Made by a program: the position numbers and the translations under genes
Source: an uncultured Bacteroidota bacterium
GTDB taxonomy: Bacteria > Bacteroidota > Bacteroidia > Chitinophagales > Chitinophagaceae
Reading direction: 5' to 3'
Assembly: GCA_937928385.1 (NCBI GenBank)
Contig: CALEZD010000042.1
Span: forward strand, 1-64,000
Length of the DNA: 64,000 bases
Notes under the pieces: generated by a model
The model's input: the letters and a program-made list of their open reading frames with translations, nothing else
Told to the model about the DNA's origin: nothing
Databases searched by the model: none
Shown: one piece after another, positions 8,994 through 19,100 of the stretch
How positions within the stretch are numbered: the stretch's first letter is position 1
Layout of the letters: every line of letters starts with the position of its first letter

Positions 8994-9542
8994 ATGAACA
9001 GTAAAGAAGCTGCGCCCCAAACAGAGAGTATTAGCAGTATTGTTTCCGTTTGGGAGAAAATAATCGACGTCCAAATGCATTTTAATGATATTGAACTCAA
9101 GATTAGAAACTATGCCTTGACAACCTTTACTTTCGTTATTGCAGCTATGGGATTTCTAGAAAAAGAAAAAATAGTCTTTTCATATAATGGAGAGTACAAT
9201 ATACCTGCTGCGACTCCTGTTGGAATACTCGGTATAGTAGTTGTGTGGTGCTTTTACTTTATGGATAAGTTTTGGTATCATAAACTATTAATGGGTGCTG
9301 TTTATCAAGCATCAGAAATCGAAAAGAAATGGGGCAACATTATTCCAGAGATTGGTTTAACTCAACGCATTTCCAAGGAGAGTCCTATTAAGCTAGATAG
9401 CAAATATGACTGGGTAAATAGTATCTATAAATTTATAGGAGTCACCGAAATTCATTCAAAATCAAAGTATCGAATTTTCTATTACCCGCTGTTTGTGGTT
9501 TTGTTTGCTTTTAGTCTTGGGATTTGGATTCTGGAGCTATGA
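8994..9542 (+). CDS. Membrane protein partner of the HAD hydrolase
   Basis: A 182-residue protein with a charged N-terminal helix (IVSVWEKIIDVQMHFNDIEL) leading into a membrane helix (about 42-58), a second hydrophobic segment (about 74-92), a soluble stretch, and a final membrane helix near the C-terminus (YYPLFVVLFAFSLGIWILEL). No catalytic motif is seen. The layout, a short membrane protein immediately behind a soluble enzyme, recalls two-gene effector modules such as abortive-infection systems, but this is inference. The ATG is separated from the HAD stop by 3 bases, so co-translation is likely. AT-rich like its partner and unlike the flanking genes, suggesting acquisition by transfer. 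Confidence 0.7.
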   Translation: MNSKEAAPQTESISSIVSVWEKIIDVQMHFNDIELKIRNYALTTFTFVIAAMGFLEKEKIVFSYNGEYNIPAATPVGILGIVVVWCFYFMDKFWYHKLLMGAVYQASEIEKKWGNIIPEIGLTQRISKESPIKLDSKYDWVNSIYKFIGVTEIHSKSKYRIFYYPLFVVLFAFSLGIWILEL

Positions 9543-9682
9543 ATGTTCGTTCTACATTAGCAACGAACAAAACGAACGAACAACCCCACTGGTTTAAGTT
9601 TGTAACTTAAATCAGCAATAAAAAGCATGGCTGTGCCTGGCAGGGCTTGGGTGCAGATGATGAACAGAATGACACCCACTCG

Positions 9683-9759
9683 CGTCATGGCGAGGCACGA
9701 AGCCATCTCACGAAACACAACACTCAATACGTGAGACTGCTTCATTCTTCGCAGTGACG
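9683..9759. repeat. REP/MITE-like palindromic repeat, copy 2
   Basis: Arms CGTCATGGCGAG and CTTCGCAGTGACG bound a 77-base unit whose inner part contains CTCACG and the stretch CACTCAATACGTGAGACTGC, also found in copy 3. It lies between the membrane protein gene and the lipoprotein gene and occupies much of the 276-base gap 9543-9818. Confidence 0.75.
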
Positions 9760-9818
9760 GGAGAGAATAACAGGCACAGTTATTGCTGTGCGTTAATAAA
9801 ACAAAACCTGTAGAACTT

Positions 9819-10304
9819 ATGAAATACTACATCATCCTGCTAGTGGCGATAGCTATTATCGGCTGCAAAAAAGATAACCGTCCAAAGCCAGAAGATCAAG
9901 CCATAGCGAAATTACAAGGGGTCAGGAAGTATAAAGGGACCGTCATCAACAGCAACAAAGACATGCAAGGCAACTATACCACCGTTGACAGCCAGTGGTT
10001 GGAAAACTATGAGATAGAGATATACCAGCAATATGAAAATACCATTACCCTGCGCAGCCTCGACAGTACGAAGCCATCGCTCAGCACTTTGTATGCTTTG
10101 TCGCCTTGGAGGGACCCACCCTACGGTTGCAATGAATGTGTTCTCTTTGAACTGACTAAAGAGGGCAACTATGGCAGGACGGACTTTGAAGTAATCTACA
10201 ACCTGGTGTCGGATAAAGTAACAAAGGTGTACGTAAGCTTTGAAAAGGCTTACCCGGGCATGCCAAATGTCACCAGGGAAGAGTTTGAACTGACAGAGCA
10301 GTGA
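9819..10304 (+). CDS. Small putative lipoprotein
   Basis: The frame is open from 9783, but the ATG at 9819 is preferred because it begins directly with a lipoprotein signal (MKYYIILLVAIAIIGC, lipobox AIIGC). The resulting 161-residue protein would be lipidated at Cys16 and anchored in the envelope. The mature region is soluble and contains a CNEC pair around residues 108-111. No family is recognised. It lies downstream of repeat copy 2 and upstream of the DUF6371 gene within the accessory island. The sequence alone gives no function; it could be cargo or a resident envelope gene trapped between element genes. Confidence 0.7.
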   Translation: MKYYIILLVAIAIIGCKKDNRPKPEDQAIAKLQGVRKYKGTVINSNKDMQGNYTTVDSQWLENYEIEIYQQYENTITLRSLDSTKPSLSTLYALSPWRDPPYGCNECVLFELTKEGNYGRTDFEVIYNLVSDKVTKVYVSFEKAYPGMPNVTREEFELTEQ

Positions 10305-10350
10305 CGCACAACATCACTTTTATCTTTTCACTTTTAACTTTTGACTTACC

Positions 10351-11349
10351 ATGAATTACAAATATCAACTCGAAAAATACTCAGGCCGCAACAGCAGGTA
10401 CACCTGCCCCGCCTGTGGCAAGCCCCACCGTTTTACAAGATATATAGATACCGGAACAGGCGAACACCTGGCGCCACACGTTGGCCGCTGCAATCGTGAG
10501 GTGGAGTGCGGGTATCATTATAAGCCGAAAGAGTACTTCTCTACTACTCCCGTCATTGCGAGCGCAGCGCGGCAACTTTTCTCAGCGGAGCTAATCTCAC
10601 CCAAAAAAAATCACTCAATACGTGAGACTGCTTCGTGCCTCGCAGTGACGAAAAAAGAAGAGCCTATGCACCGGGCGACACCGCAGCATACACAACACTT
10701 CCCCTCTTGGGAGGGGCGTAGGGGTGGGTCGGTACACAACGCCGAACAGGTATCAGCTACGCTTGTTGATTACGACAACAACCACCTCATCCAATACCTC
10801 AGCAACACCCTAGGCCCGTCAGCCACGGGGCAACTCATAACCCGCTACCGCATAGGCACGCACCACCACTGGCGGGGCAGTACGGTGTATTGGTACATCA
10901 ACAAGGCGCAGCAGGTGTGCAGCGGCAAGGTGATGCTGTACAACCCCGCCACCGGCAAGCGGGTGAAAGAACCTTTCAACCACGTAACATGGATGCACAG
11001 CCTGCTGGGTATGGAGGGTTTTGTACGGCAGCCCTGCTTCTTTGGTGAACACCTGCTGGTCAACACCACCCTGCCCGTGAGCATTGTAGAAAGCGAGAAG
11101 ACGGCATTGGTAGCCTCCCATTATTTGCCCGGCAGTATATGGCTGGCTACGGGTGGCCTCAGCAGCCTGAACATCGAGCATTGCCGCCGTGTGCTGAAAG
11201 GGCGCAAGCTCACCCTCTTTCCCGATGCGGGTGCGTACGACAGGTGGCTACCCATAGCCGCCCAACTGCCCAACTGCAACATCAGCCGCATGATAGAATA
11301 CTACCACAGCCTGCCGGGCGATGACCTGGCGGATATGTTGGCATTTTAG
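10351..11349 (+). CDS. DUF6371 zinc-finger/Toprim-like protein with repeat insertion
   Basis: A 332-residue protein. The N-terminus has a zinc-ribbon-like module (YTCPACGKPHRF, then GRCNREVECGYH). The C-terminal half looks like a Toprim domain as in DnaG-type primases: SIVESEKTALVASHYLPGS supplies the acidic Glu, WLATGGLSSLN follows, and TLFPDAGAYDRW gives the second acidic motif. I recognise it as DUF6371, usually found in Bacteroidota mobile elements beside helicase-like ATPases, matching the ATPase at 6965. Residues about 67-127 are encoded by repeat DNA (10551-10650 and 10699-10732) read in frame, forming an atypical linker. The frame remains intact, so the protein may still be made. A primase-like role is inferred. 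Confidence 0.75.
   Translation: MNYKYQLEKYSGRNSRYTCPACGKPHRFTRYIDTGTGEHLAPHVGRCNREVECGYHYKPKEYFSTTPVIASAARQLFSAELISPKKNHSIRETASCLAVTKKEEPMHRATPQHTQHFPSWEGRRGGSVHNAEQVSATLVDYDNNHLIQYLSNTLGPSATGQLITRYRIGTHHHWRGSTVYWYINKAQQVCSGKVMLYNPATGKRVKEPFNHVTWMHSLLGMEGFVRQPCFFGEHLLVNTTLPVSIVESEKTALVASHYLPGSIWLATGGLSSLNIEHCRRVLKGRKLTLFPDAGAYDRWLPIAAQLPNCNISRMIEYYHSLPGDDLADMLAF
10551..10650. repeat. REP/MITE-like palindromic repeat, copy 3, inside a gene
   Basis: Arms CGTCATTGCGAG (10551-10562) and CCTCGCAGTGACG (ending 10650) enclose a 100-base unit that shares the CACTCAATACGTGAGACTGC segment with copy 2. It lies wholly inside the DUF6371 reading frame and is translated without a stop. Confidence 0.8.
10699..10732. 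repeat. Short G/C-run repeat inside the DUF6371 gene
   Basis: A CCCCTC-TTGG-GAGGGG hairpin followed by GTAGGGGTGGG. It resembles the CCCCTCC/GGAGGGG arms of the palindrome at 11400-11561 and appears to be a second in-frame repeat insertion 50 bases after copy 3. Confidence 0.5.
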
Positions 11350-11399
11350 TAGTTAGGGGTAAGTAGCAGAGTAACAGTAAAAAGCGGTGTTGTTTTAAA

Positions 11400-11561
11400 C
11401 TCCCCTCCTGTTTTTAGGAGGGGACATTGGTATATGCCTTTAGGGCAAATGCCAATGGGGGAGGTTGACTCGCGCTGTGTGTCCCTCGCGAGTCAACCTC
11501 CCCGGTTTTCATCCCGCTGAAAGCGGGACAAAAACATCCCCTCCTAAAAACAGGAGGGGAG
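11400..11561. repeat. Nested palindromic repeat element
   Basis: The 317-base gap 11350-11666 holds a nested palindrome. The outer arms are a perfect 25-base inverted repeat (11400-11424 and 11537-11561, each with CCCCTCCT and AGGAGGGG). Inside is a 17-base perfect inverted repeat (11458-11474 and 11487-11503, core GGTTGACTCGCG) and a third small hairpin CCCGCT-GAA-AGCGGG (11513-11527). No convincing gene is present; a 62-codon frame across it is repeat-derived. Confidence 0.85.
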
Positions 11562-11666
11562 CTACTTATTACTTACTACTCTCTACTAACACCTTTGCCC
11601 CCCTTTTCGTAACTTCGCACACTGTTTTAAGGGCATGGACCATGCCTGTTTAGAAAATATTATTAT

Positions 11667-14600
11667 ATGTCTTACACGCCTAAGAATAAAGTACGTATTG
11701 TAACAGCCGCTTCACTGTTTGACGGACACGATGCCGCTATCAACATCATGCGCCGCGTGATGCAGGCCAGCGGGGTAGAGGTGATACACCTGGGCCACGA
11801 CCGCAGTGTGGAAGATGTGGTGAACTGCGCCATACAGGAAGATGCCAATGCCATAGCCATGACATCGTACCAGGGCGGCCACGTAGAGTACTTCAAGTAT
11901 ATGTACGACCTGCTGAAAGAGCGTGGCTGCGGGCATATCAAGATATTTGGCGGTGGCGGCGGTGTGATACTGCCCAACGAAATAAACGAACTGCACAACT
12001 ACGGCATTACACGTATCTACTCTCCCGACGATGGACGTTCCCTCGGTTTGCAGGGTATGATAGACGACTTAATAGAAAAGAGCGACTACCCCACAGGCAA
12101 TCAGCTGAACGGCGAGGTGGGCCACTTGCAGGATAAAGACCCCAAGTCGATAGCCAAACTGATATCGGCTGCTGAAAACTTCAACGAGCTGCCCGAAACA
12201 CAGGCATTGCTGAAGAAGGTACAGGAGCTGTCTGCCAAATCAAAAACCCCAGTGCTGGGCATTACGGGTACGGGTGGTGCGGGCAAAAGCTCGCTGGTAG
12301 ATGAGCTGGTGCGCAGGTTCCTCATCGATTTTAAAGACAAAAACATAGGCATCATATCTGTTGACCCGTCTAAACGTAAAACAGGGGGTGCATTGCTGGG
12401 CGACCGTATCCGCATGAACGCCATCCGCAACGACAGGGTATATATGCGCAGTATGGCTACCCGCCAGAGCAACCTGGCTGTGTCTAAGTACATACTGGAT
12501 GCGGTGAACATATTAAAAGCTGCCGAGTACGATTTGATCATACTCGAAACATCGGGCATAGGCCAGAGCGATACGCAGATAACCGACTACTGCGATATGA
12601 GCATGTATGTGATGACACCCGAGTACGGTGCGGCTACGCAGTTGGAGAAGATTGACATGCTGGACTTTGCGGATATTGTAGTCATCAACAAGTTTGACAA
12701 GCGTGGTGCACTCGACGCCCTGCGCGATGTGAAGAAACAATACCAGCGCAACCACAAGCTGTTCGACAAAGACCCGGAAACTATGCCGGTGTTTGGCACC
12801 ATCGCCTCACAGTTCAACGACCCCGGTACCAATACTATGTACAAGTCGCTGATGGATATTGTAGCTGCAAAAACGGGTGCTGATTTACATTCTACCTTCG
12901 AGGTGAGCAACGAGATGAGCGAGAAGATATTTATCATTCCGCCCAAGCGTACCCGCTACCTCAGCGAAATATCGGAGAACAACCGCAACTACGATAAGTG
13001 GGCCAAAGAGCAATCGGCCATAGCGCAAAAGCTCTTCGGTATAAAGAAAACTATAGAAACCCTGCAGGGAAGTGATATAGAAGATAAAGACCGTTTGATA
13101 AAAACACTGCAGGAGGTGTACAGCAAAACAGAGCTGGACCTGGACAATAAGAATAAGCTACTGCTGGAAAACTGGGATGCCAAGAAACACCTCTTTACCG
13201 ATGAGTATTACACCTTTAAAGTCCGCGATAAAGAACTGAAGATATTAACGCATACGGAATCACTCTCGCATACACAGGTACCCAAAGTAGCCGTGCCCAA
13301 GTTTGAAGCATGGGGCGAGATACTGCAATGGGCGCTGAGCGAAAACTTCCCGGGTGAGTTCCCGTATGCAGCGGGTATCTATCCGTTCAAGCGGGAGGGT
13401 GAAGACCCTACCCGTATGTTTGCCGGCGAGGGTGGGCCTGAGCGTACTAACAAACGTTTCCACTATGTATCGTTGGGTATGCCTGCCAAGCGTTTGAGTA
13501 CGGCATTCGATAGCGTAACTCTGTACGGTCAAGACCCCGACCACAGGCCGGATATATATGGTAAGATAGGCAACTCTGGTGTAAGCATCTGCTGCCTGGA
13601 CGATGCCAAGAAGTTGTACAGCGGTTTCAACCTCGCCGACCCCAAGACATCGGTATCTATGACCATCAACGGCCCCGCGCCTACCATTACCGCCTTCTTT
13701 ATGAACGCTGCCATAGACCAGCAATGCGAGTTGTACATCAAAGCCAACGGGCTGGAAGAAGAAGTAAATAAAAAAATCAACGCGATATATAAAGATAAAG
13801 GTATCGCACGCCCTACTTACAATCCGTCTGTATTTGGTGGAGGTGCCGAAGGTTCGTTGCCGCAGGGTAATGATGGATTAGGTTTAATGTTGCTCGGTGT
13901 TACCGGCGACCAGGTTTTGCCTGCTGATGTGTACGAGAAGATTAAAATTGACACACTGAAATCCGTTCGTGGTACCGTACAGGCAGATATATTGAAAGAA
14001 GACCAGGCACAGAATACCTGCATCTTCTCTACGGAGTTCTCGCTACGTGTGATGGGTGATGTGCAGCAGTACTTCATTGATAACGGTGTCCGCAATTTCT
14101 ATTCGGTATCTATCAGTGGTTACCATATTGCAGAGGCGGGTGCTAACCCTATATCTCAGTTGGCGTTTACGCTCAGCAATGGTTTCACATTTGTAGAATA
14201 TTACCTGAGCCGCGGTATGAACATTGATGACTTCGCGCCCAACTTATCTTTCTTCTTCAGCAATGGTATAGACCCTGAATACAGCGTGATAGGCCGCGTA
14301 GCACGCCGTATATGGGCCAAAGCTATGAAGTTGAAATATGGTGGTAACGAACGTTCTCAGATGCTGAAGTACCATATCCAGACATCGGGCCGGTCGCTGC
14401 ACGCACAGGAGATTGACTTCAACGACATACGTACTACACTGCAGGCGCTGTACGCGATATACGATAACTGTAATTCGCTGCACACAAACGCTTACGACGA
14501 GGCCATCACCACACCAACTGAAGAAAGCGTACGCCGTGCTATGGCAATTCAGCTCATCATCAACAAAGAGCTGGGTCTGGCTAAGAATGAGAATCCGTTA

Positions 14601-15068
14601 CAGGGTTCTTTCATCATAGAAGAACTGACTGACCTGGTAGAAGAAGCGGTATTGACTGAGTTCGACCGCATAACAGAACGCGGTGGTGTATTGGGTGCAA
14701 TGGAGACTATGTACCAGCGCAGCAAGATACAGGAAGAAAGCCTGTATTATGAAACACTGAAACACAACGGTGAGTTCCCGATAATAGGTGTGAATACATT
14801 CCTGAGCAGCAAAGGTTCACCAACAGTCATACCTCGTGAAGTAATTCGCTCTACTACGGAGGAAAAGGAATTCCAGATACAGACAGTACAGAACCTGTGG
14901 AAGCGCAGCGGTGAGAAAGGCCCTGAAATGCTGCGCAGACTACAGGAGACAGCTGTTAAAAACGAGAACATGTTTGCCGCGCTGATGGAAACAGTTAAAT
15001 ATTGTTCGCTGGGGCAAATATCCAAAGCCCTGTTTGATGTAGGCGGGCAGTACAGGAGGAATATGTAA
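11667..15068 (+). CDS. icmF: Fused acyl-CoA mutase IcmF (isobutyryl-CoA mutase type)
   Basis: A 1133-residue fusion matching IcmF. An N-terminal B12-binding domain (residues 1-145) has LFDGHDAAINIMRR with the cobalt-ligand His21 and FGGGGGVI. A MeaB-like G-protein chaperone follows, with P-loop GITGTGGAGKSSL (198-210), a VDPSKRKTGGALLGDR segment and NKFD (about 349-352). A linker leads to the methylmalonyl-CoA-mutase-type TIM barrel (about 540-1133, with YPFKREGEDPTRMFAGEGGP and FGGGAEGSLPQGNDG). IcmF enzymes interconvert isobutyryl-/butyryl-CoA or related branched acyl-CoAs using adenosylcobalamin, with the G domain protecting the cofactor. Exact substrate preference is not read from sequence here. 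A HEAT-like protein gene follows after 3 bases. Confidence 0.93.
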   Translation: MSYTPKNKVRIVTAASLFDGHDAAINIMRRVMQASGVEVIHLGHDRSVEDVVNCAIQEDANAIAMTSYQGGHVEYFKYMYDLLKERGCGHIKIFGGGGGVILPNEINELHNYGITRIYSPDDGRSLGLQGMIDDLIEKSDYPTGNQLNGEVGHLQDKDPKSIAKLISAAENFNELPETQALLKKVQELSAKSKTPVLGITGTGGAGKSSLVDELVRRFLIDFKDKNIGIISVDPSKRKTGGALLGDRIRMNAIRNDRVYMRSMATRQSNLAVSKYILDAVNILKAAEYDLIILETSGIGQSDTQITDYCDMSMYVMTPEYGAATQLEKIDMLDFADIVVINKFDKRGALDALRDVKKQYQRNHKLFDKDPETMPVFGTIASQFNDPGTNTMYKSLMDIVAAKTGADLHSTFEVSNEMSEKIFIIPPKRTRYLSEISENNRNYDKWAKEQSAIAQKLFGIKKTIETLQGSDIEDKDRLIKTLQEVYSKTELDLDNKNKLLLENWDAKKHLFTDEYYTFKVRDKELKILTHTESLSHTQVPKVAVPKFEAWGEILQWALSENFPGEFPYAAGIYPFKREGEDPTRMFAGEGGPERTNKRFHYVSLGMPAKRLSTAFDSVTLYGQDPDHRPDIYGKIGNSGVSICCLDDAKKLYSGFNLADPKTSVSMTINGPAPTITAFFMNAAIDQQCELYIKANGLEEEVNKKINAIYKDKGIARPTYNPSVFGGGAEGSLPQGNDGLGLMLLGVTGDQVLPADVYEKIKIDTLKSVRGTVQADILKEDQAQNTCIFSTEFSLRVMGDVQQYFIDNGVRNFYSVSISGYHIAEAGANPISQLAFTLSNGFTFVEYYLSRGMNIDDFAPNLSFFFSNGIDPEYSVIGRVARRIWAKAMKLKYGGNERSQMLKYHIQTSGRSLHAQEIDFNDIRTTLQALYAIYDNCNSLHTNAYDEAITTPTEESVRRAMAIQLIINKELGLAKNENPLQGSFIIEELTDLVEEAVLTEFDRITERGGVLGAMETMYQRSKIQEESLYYETLKHNGEFPIIGVNTFLSSKGSPTVIPREVIRSTTEEKEFQIQTVQNLWKRSGEKGPEMLRRLQETAVKNENMFAALMETVKYCSLGQISKALFDVGGQYRRNM

Positions 15069-15071
15069 GCA

Positions 15072-16040
15072 ATGAAGCGAATACTGGCTTTAATAACACT
15101 GTCACTAATTAGCCTGTCGGGTACGGGTAAATCCATTCCCGCATTGGATAGCTTTTTTATTAATAGTCTTTCAAAAGACTATTCTGAAGAGTCAATGATT
15201 GATTTTTTCAATCTTATTGATTCACTTGATGCTATTGCATACTTGATAGATCACGAGCCGGGGGCGTTAGCTCAATATGCACGACATAGGAACCGTCCGG
15301 CTGGGAACGTTGAAGAGCTCGCGCTATTATCAGACTCAATTGGCATGGATGCAGCTTGGGAACTGCTGGAAGCGAGAAATGTTGCAGGCGTAACCTACGA
15401 TACAACTATGCCGGAATGGTATTATCTGCCCGATTTCAAGAACGAGCAACTGTATGTAAAAGGTATAAGACAATTATTGTTTTCTGCTAACATTTACCAG
15501 CGTGCTATAGCTTATAAACTTATTGGGGCCACAAAAGATACAGGCTTTTCACAAGCAGTAGCCAAATCCATTAAAAATGAAGGGGATAGTTATTCAGGTG
15601 TTTGGAATGCCTATGCTGTGTCACAAATAGCACGTACATCTACAACTGAGTTGTTTGAATACATTGTAAAATATGAACATTTTGGTGACGCACACATTAT
15701 TCCGTTGTATTTACAAATGGATACATTAAGCATATTAAAAACCAGCTACAGCAAGATAACTGACACAAATAAGAAAGCACAGGTACTTGCTTTACAGGCA
15801 ATAGCATTACTAGATAGTTCCGAAAGGCCTTTATCCTATATAACAACTGCCTTGAATACCTGGGATGAAGATTTAAAAGGCTATGCTGTTGCTGCGTTGG
15901 GTATGCATCAAAAAAAGGATTTATTGCAATACTTAAAGCCGCTAGCTGCTAATCCTAATCTAAAGCAAATTATTATACAAGTGTTGAGGGAAAGTACATC
16001 TCGTAGAGATAGAGAATTTGCGAATACCCTCGCTGAGTAG
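15072..16040 (+). CDS. Secreted HEAT-repeat-like protein, unrecognised
   Basis: A 322-residue protein with a signal peptide (MKRILALITLSLISLSGTG) and an all-helical mature region. From about residue 130 onward it shows paired helices with Ala/Leu spacing reminiscent of HEAT or PBS-lyase repeats (IYQRAIAYKLIGATKDTGF, LKGYAVAALGMHQKKDLLQY). It starts 3 bases after the icmF stop and may be on the same transcript, but its AT-rich composition and export signal suggest an unrelated job. No catalytic motif is seen. It is probably a periplasmic protein-interaction scaffold; function not assigned. Confidence 0.65.
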   Translation: MKRILALITLSLISLSGTGKSIPALDSFFINSLSKDYSEESMIDFFNLIDSLDAIAYLIDHEPGALAQYARHRNRPAGNVEELALLSDSIGMDAAWELLEARNVAGVTYDTTMPEWYYLPDFKNEQLYVKGIRQLLFSANIYQRAIAYKLIGATKDTGFSQAVAKSIKNEGDSYSGVWNAYAVSQIARTSTTELFEYIVKYEHFGDAHIIPLYLQMDTLSILKTSYSKITDTNKKAQVLALQAIALLDSSERPLSYITTALNTWDEDLKGYAVAALGMHQKKDLLQYLKPLAANPNLKQIIIQVLRESTSRRDREFANTLAE

Positions 16041-16157
16041 CAAAACTCGAACATTATAGCCTGAAAACGGTTCCTGACAACCCTCATCTTTTCCCCTTAA
16101 TTATTGTTATACAGTTGTTTATGTTACCATAACACATTAAAAGGGAACAAATTTTAG

Positions 16158-16165
16158 TAATTTTG
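16158..16165 (+). promoter_or_regulatory. Putative -7 box upstream of tamB
   Basis: TAATTTTG matches TAnnTTTG, 22 bases before the TTG start of tamB; no clear -33 element. The surrounding 16041-16187 gap is AT-rich without a gene. Confidence 0.35.
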
Positions 16166-16187
16166 TAGTATATTCTGATACATCTGT

Positions 16188-19100
16188 TTGAAGAAATTCC
16201 TGAAAATATCACTATACGTGCTCGGCAGCATCATCTTACTGGTGGTGCTGTTATTCTTATTTATCAACAGCAAGTGGGGGCAGGACATCATCCGGGATAA
16301 GGCCGTGTCCTTTCTTAAAGACAAACTGAAAACAGAAGTACAGGTGGGTGAACTCAGGTTATCCCTGCCCTACTGGATAGAATTGAAAGACGTACTTGTG
16401 ATGGATCGGGCCCACGATACCCTGGCATCCATAGGCAGGTTGAGGGTTGACATCGCCATGCTGAAGTTGATAAGTGGCGAAATAGAGATAGAAAACCTGG
16501 AGCTGGAAAACACATACGCCAATCTATATCGTAATTATCCTGACACGACTTTTAACTTCGATTTTATCGCCCAATCCTTTTCTTCCGATTCGCCTAAGGA
16601 GCCAAAAGCGAAAAAAGACACTACTACAACTATTGATATAGACGTAGAGAAAATAGCATTTAAAAATATCAGGTTCAATTTCCTGGATTATTCCGGCGGT
16701 GTACAATTCCGTATCGCATTAGATACATTGGGGCTGAAAGGAAGAAAAACCGACATCAGCAAACTGGCATTTACGGTGGACGATGTGCTGATAGCAGGGG
16801 TGACCAGTTCCGTGAAAATTGATACATCTATTATCCCGCCTTCAGGTGATACAACTTCCGGAGCCTTACCTGTTATCTATGCCGGCAGGTTGCAACTGAA
16901 AGATATCAACTTCTCATTTGATGACTTGCAGCAGCCCCACCAGGAAGAAGGTATTGACTATGTACATCTTGATTTAAAAGATGTGGCACTTGATGCTGAA
17001 AACGCGTACTATACTATAGACTCCACCAGTGGTATAATTAACCACCTGGCTGCAAAAGAAAAAAGTGGAGTGGACCTGCGTAAGTTCAAAAGCAGTTTTG
17101 CTTATTATGCTCATGGCGCTTACCTGCACGACCTGTACTTAGAAACCGCCAATTCGATTGTACGCGATAATCTCGAAATACATTACTCATCCATTAAATC
17201 GCTTAAGGAGCAATTGGGTGAAATGGAGCTCCATATTAACCTCGGGAAAACTGTGGTGGGGGTAAAGGACATACTCATTTTCGCACCTGATTTACGTTCG
17301 CAGGAATTATTCAGGCAGAATAGCAATGAGCAACTGCAACTGACTACGGCTATTAACGGGAAACTGAAATCGTTGAACATTGATGATTTCTATTTGTCAG
17401 GCTTGGATGGAACAGTGGTAGATATGAGCGGACAGCTTAACGGCCTGCCAGATGCGAATAAAATCAACTACGATTTTCTTATTGCAGAAATCCGCTCTAC
17501 CGAAAAAGACATCATGGCCTTTATTCCGGAAGATGTGGTGGCCAGCGTGGACTTGCCTGAACATTTTTCATTGACCGGGCAGATATCAGGAACCACCCTG
17601 GATTACAATCCTGATATAGCGCTGGTAAGTACCGACGGTTCTGCTACAGTAAAAGGCTACCTGCATATGTCGGGCGGAACAGGCAATGAAAAATACAAGC
17701 TATATGTAACCACAGATAAGCTGAACATTGGCAAAATACTCAGGCAGGATTCTGTATTAGGACGTATTACCGCTAATATAAATGCGCAAGGCAGCAGCTT
17801 CGATGTTAAGCGTATGAACACTGTGTTGAAAGGCGACATCAGTTCGTTGTGGGCAATGGGATATAATTACACTAATATTCAGCTGGACGGAAGTATACAA
17901 AAACAGCAGGCAATATTGGAATTACTATCTGCCGACCCGAATGCGGACTTTAACCTGAACGCTGCAGCAGACCTGAGCGGGGAATACCCGACACTCACAG
18001 GCAGGCTTGAAGCGGATAGCATTAACCTGTATGCACTGAAACTGGCGGGTGAAGAACTGGGGTTAACCACCAATATAGACTTTAACTTCCCGTACCTGAA
18101 TCCAGACTATCCTTATGGCGATGTCGTCATCAGCGCGACAGGTGTGTACACTAAAGACGACCGGTATTTCATGGACACGCTCCTGGTGAGTGCTAAATCT
18201 TCGCCCGATACAGGACAGCATATTGATATTAATGCGGATTTTATTTTCGCGTCAATTACGGGTAATATCCCCCTCACAAAATCGGGTGCACTCATTCAGC
18301 AACAAATAAATAAATACAATCCACTGCAGGCAAGGGATACTACGGCACCGGATACTTCTGAAAGCAGCATGGCAGGTTATACGCTCGCCCTGGATGCTAC
18401 CATTACCGATAGGCCATTGTTGCGCACTTTACTACCATCGTTAGAATACCTGCAACCCACTACCCTGCAAGCTAGTATTTCGCAAGATTCATTAAATGTG
18501 TATGCCAGTATTCCGGGATTGGGGTATAGTGATATGCTGGTAGACAGTGCAGTTTTAGCTATCAACAATACCTCTCCGCATAGAATAGCCTACAACCTGT
18601 CCCTGCAAAGTTTTTCGCAAGGTACTACACAGCTCTGGTACCCGAATATATCGGGCGGAATGGACAGCAGTAATATTACTGCAAGAGCTGTTGTAAAAGA
18701 CCTGGAAAAGAAAGACAGGTACGTGGTCAATGCCATCCTGGATATGGACAGCAGCCAACAAACAATATCTCTGCAGGAGGGTCTGATGCTCAATTACCGC
18801 AACTGGACAGTAAGCCCGGGTAACAAAATAGTGATAGACGACAGTGGGTTATATGCGGATAATTTCAAGCTCAGCCATAACGATGGTGCTATTGCATTGC
18901 AAAGCGAAAGGCAAGAACCTAACGCACCGCTTGATATTACCATTAAAAATTTCCTCATTTCTGATATTGTACAGGTAATACAGCAGGATAGCCTTGTGGC
19001 AAACGGCTTGCTCAATAGTAACATAAAAGTGACCAATCTTTCAGGCAATATAGCTGCTACCGGTAAGTTAACGGTTGACCATCTTTCCATTACAGGAGAT

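Noticed and set aside
11465..11653. 62-codon frame between the DUF6371 gene and icmF
   Set aside because: It is built largely of the nested palindrome and has no protein-like composition; no homologous domain or start signal is seen.
11350..11666. Cobalamin riboswitch before the B12-dependent icmF
   Set aside because: The leader shows palindromic repeats but no recognisable B12-box or related conserved core.
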